Below are positions 31,046-31,407 of a stretch of DNA of 31,407 bases, one piece after another. Within the stretch, counting starts at the first letter, position 1. The number at the start of each line of letters is the position of its first letter. The stretch covers positions 1 to 31,407 of the forward strand of contig DATFFB010000009.1 in NCBI GenBank assembly GCA_035250485.1, in the 5' to 3' direction. The DNA is from JACCTH01 sp035250485 (GTDB lineage Bacteria > Actinomycetota > Acidimicrobiia > Spongiisociales > ZC4RG35). A program made the position numbers and the translations under genes. The notes under the pieces are model-generated. The model was not told the DNA's origin. It searched no databases and saw only the letters and a list, made by a program, of their open reading frames with translations.

Positions 31046-31407
31046 GTGCGCACCCGCCTTCCCGGCATTTCGATGGCGGTGGCACTGGGGGTGGGAGCGA
31101 TTGCCCTCGGTCGGGTTTTGGAGCCGGTGTCGGCCCTGATCATCGCCCTCATCCTGGGGTTCGGCGTCGGCAACCTGGTTGGACACGAGCTCGGGCTCGG
31201 ACCTGGCTTCCAACTCGTCGCTCGTCACCTGCTCCGGGCCGCGGTCGTCTTGCTTGGGGCCCGGCTCTCCTTCGGTGACCTCGCGGCGATTGGAGGACCG
31301 GGACTGGCGGTGGTGGCCGTGACGGTGGTGGCAACCTTCTTCGGCGCGCAGCTGCTTGGTCGGCTCCTCGGTGTCAGCCGCGATCTTTCGCTTCTAGTCG
31401 GCACTGG
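31046..31407 (+). CDS. YeiH/UPF0324 family putative membrane transporter, 3'-truncated by the window edge
   Basis: The frame opens at GTG 31046 and remains open to the end, giving 120 residues of an incomplete protein. It is strongly hydrophobic, with predicted helices at about residues 8-26, 28-48 and 88-105. The segment RHLLRAAVVLLGARLSFGDLAAIGGPGL, seen in two parts, followed by FFGAQLLGRLLGVSRDLSLLVGTG matches the start of the YeiH (Cons_hypoth698, putative sulfate exporter) family, where the LLVGxG loop is typical. Function in the family is poorly defined. An ATG at 31073 is an alternative start, but the GTG keeps the first basic residues (RTR) before the first helix and has a -10-like box upstream. 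Confidence 0.8.
   Translation, partial: MRTRLPGISMAVALGVGAIALGRVLEPVSALIIALILGFGVGNLVGHELGLGPGFQLVARHLLRAAVVLLGARLSFGDLAAIGGPGLAVVAVTVVATFFGAQLLGRLLGVSRDLSLLVGT

Noticed and set aside
1..31407. Prophage, insertion sequence, toxin-antitoxin, restriction or other defence system
   Set aside because: Every substantial coding region was assigned to a housekeeping or metabolic family or to two small unknown genes; no transposase, integrase, methylase-restriction or nuclease domains were seen.

Overview
The window is a GC-rich, gene-dense bacterial chromosome segment made almost entirely of housekeeping and core-metabolism genes. Gene order and protein types point to an actinobacterium outside the well-known genera, perhaps Acidimicrobiia-like. 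The evidence is the enolase / FtsB-DivIC / DUF501 / short Ppx-GppA string, a DUF3105 lipoprotein, a MazG with an N-terminal tetrapyrrole-methylase domain, a tRNA-Leu without encoded CCA, and frequent GTG/TTG starts that look leaderless. Two genes are atypical for that placement: a full-length AceK and an E. coli-type DapD. The taxonomic call is inference.

Layout. (1) 1-860 (+): the end of an unknown gene, a near-perfect long palindrome, and a small membrane-anchored unknown protein. (2) 807-9215 (-): cysteine desulfurase, mnmA, an AhpD-like protein, ligA, a DUF3105 lipoprotein, then dapC-dapD-dapE, tightly packed with several 4-16 nt overlaps. (3) 9259-9699 (+): an SRPBCC protein. (4) 9702-21130 (-): mfd, a lipoprotein PpiC-type foldase, mazG, eno, ftsB, DUF501, ppx, tRNA-Leu(UAA), a repeat-rich leader, aceK and an enoyl-CoA hydratase. 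(5) 21153-25508: a CDF transporter (-), a DinB-like protein (+), a second CDF transporter (+), then pgsA, an SDR epimerase and a hotdog thioesterase in a coupled (-) operon. (6) 25579-28647: glpD (+) and glpK (-), convergent with touching stop codons. (7) 28644-30305 (-): a VOC protein, pth and the L25 ribosomal protein. (8) 30402-31407: an alpha/beta hydrolase (-) and a truncated YeiH-family membrane protein (+) diverging from a 29-bp gap.

How the genes fit together. DapD, DapC and DapE are the three succinylase-branch enzymes of lysine/diaminopimelate synthesis. The cysteine desulfurase is translationally coupled to the tRNA thiolase MnmA that needs its sulfur. GlpK makes sn-glycerol-3-phosphate, GlpD oxidises it and PgsA uses it for phosphatidylglycerol, so 25-28.6 kb is a glycerol-3-phosphate node. 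Pth and L25 are the common translation pair.

I see no phage, transposase, CRISPR array, toxin-antitoxin or defence module, and no gene-free stretch over 300 bases. The unusual material is small-scale: three intergenic palindromes sharing a GCGTA core, one of which buries a start codon; mutually exclusive hairpins in the aceK leader; a probable AUC start codon for pgsA; and repeated TANNNT boxes 6-8 nt before start codons.
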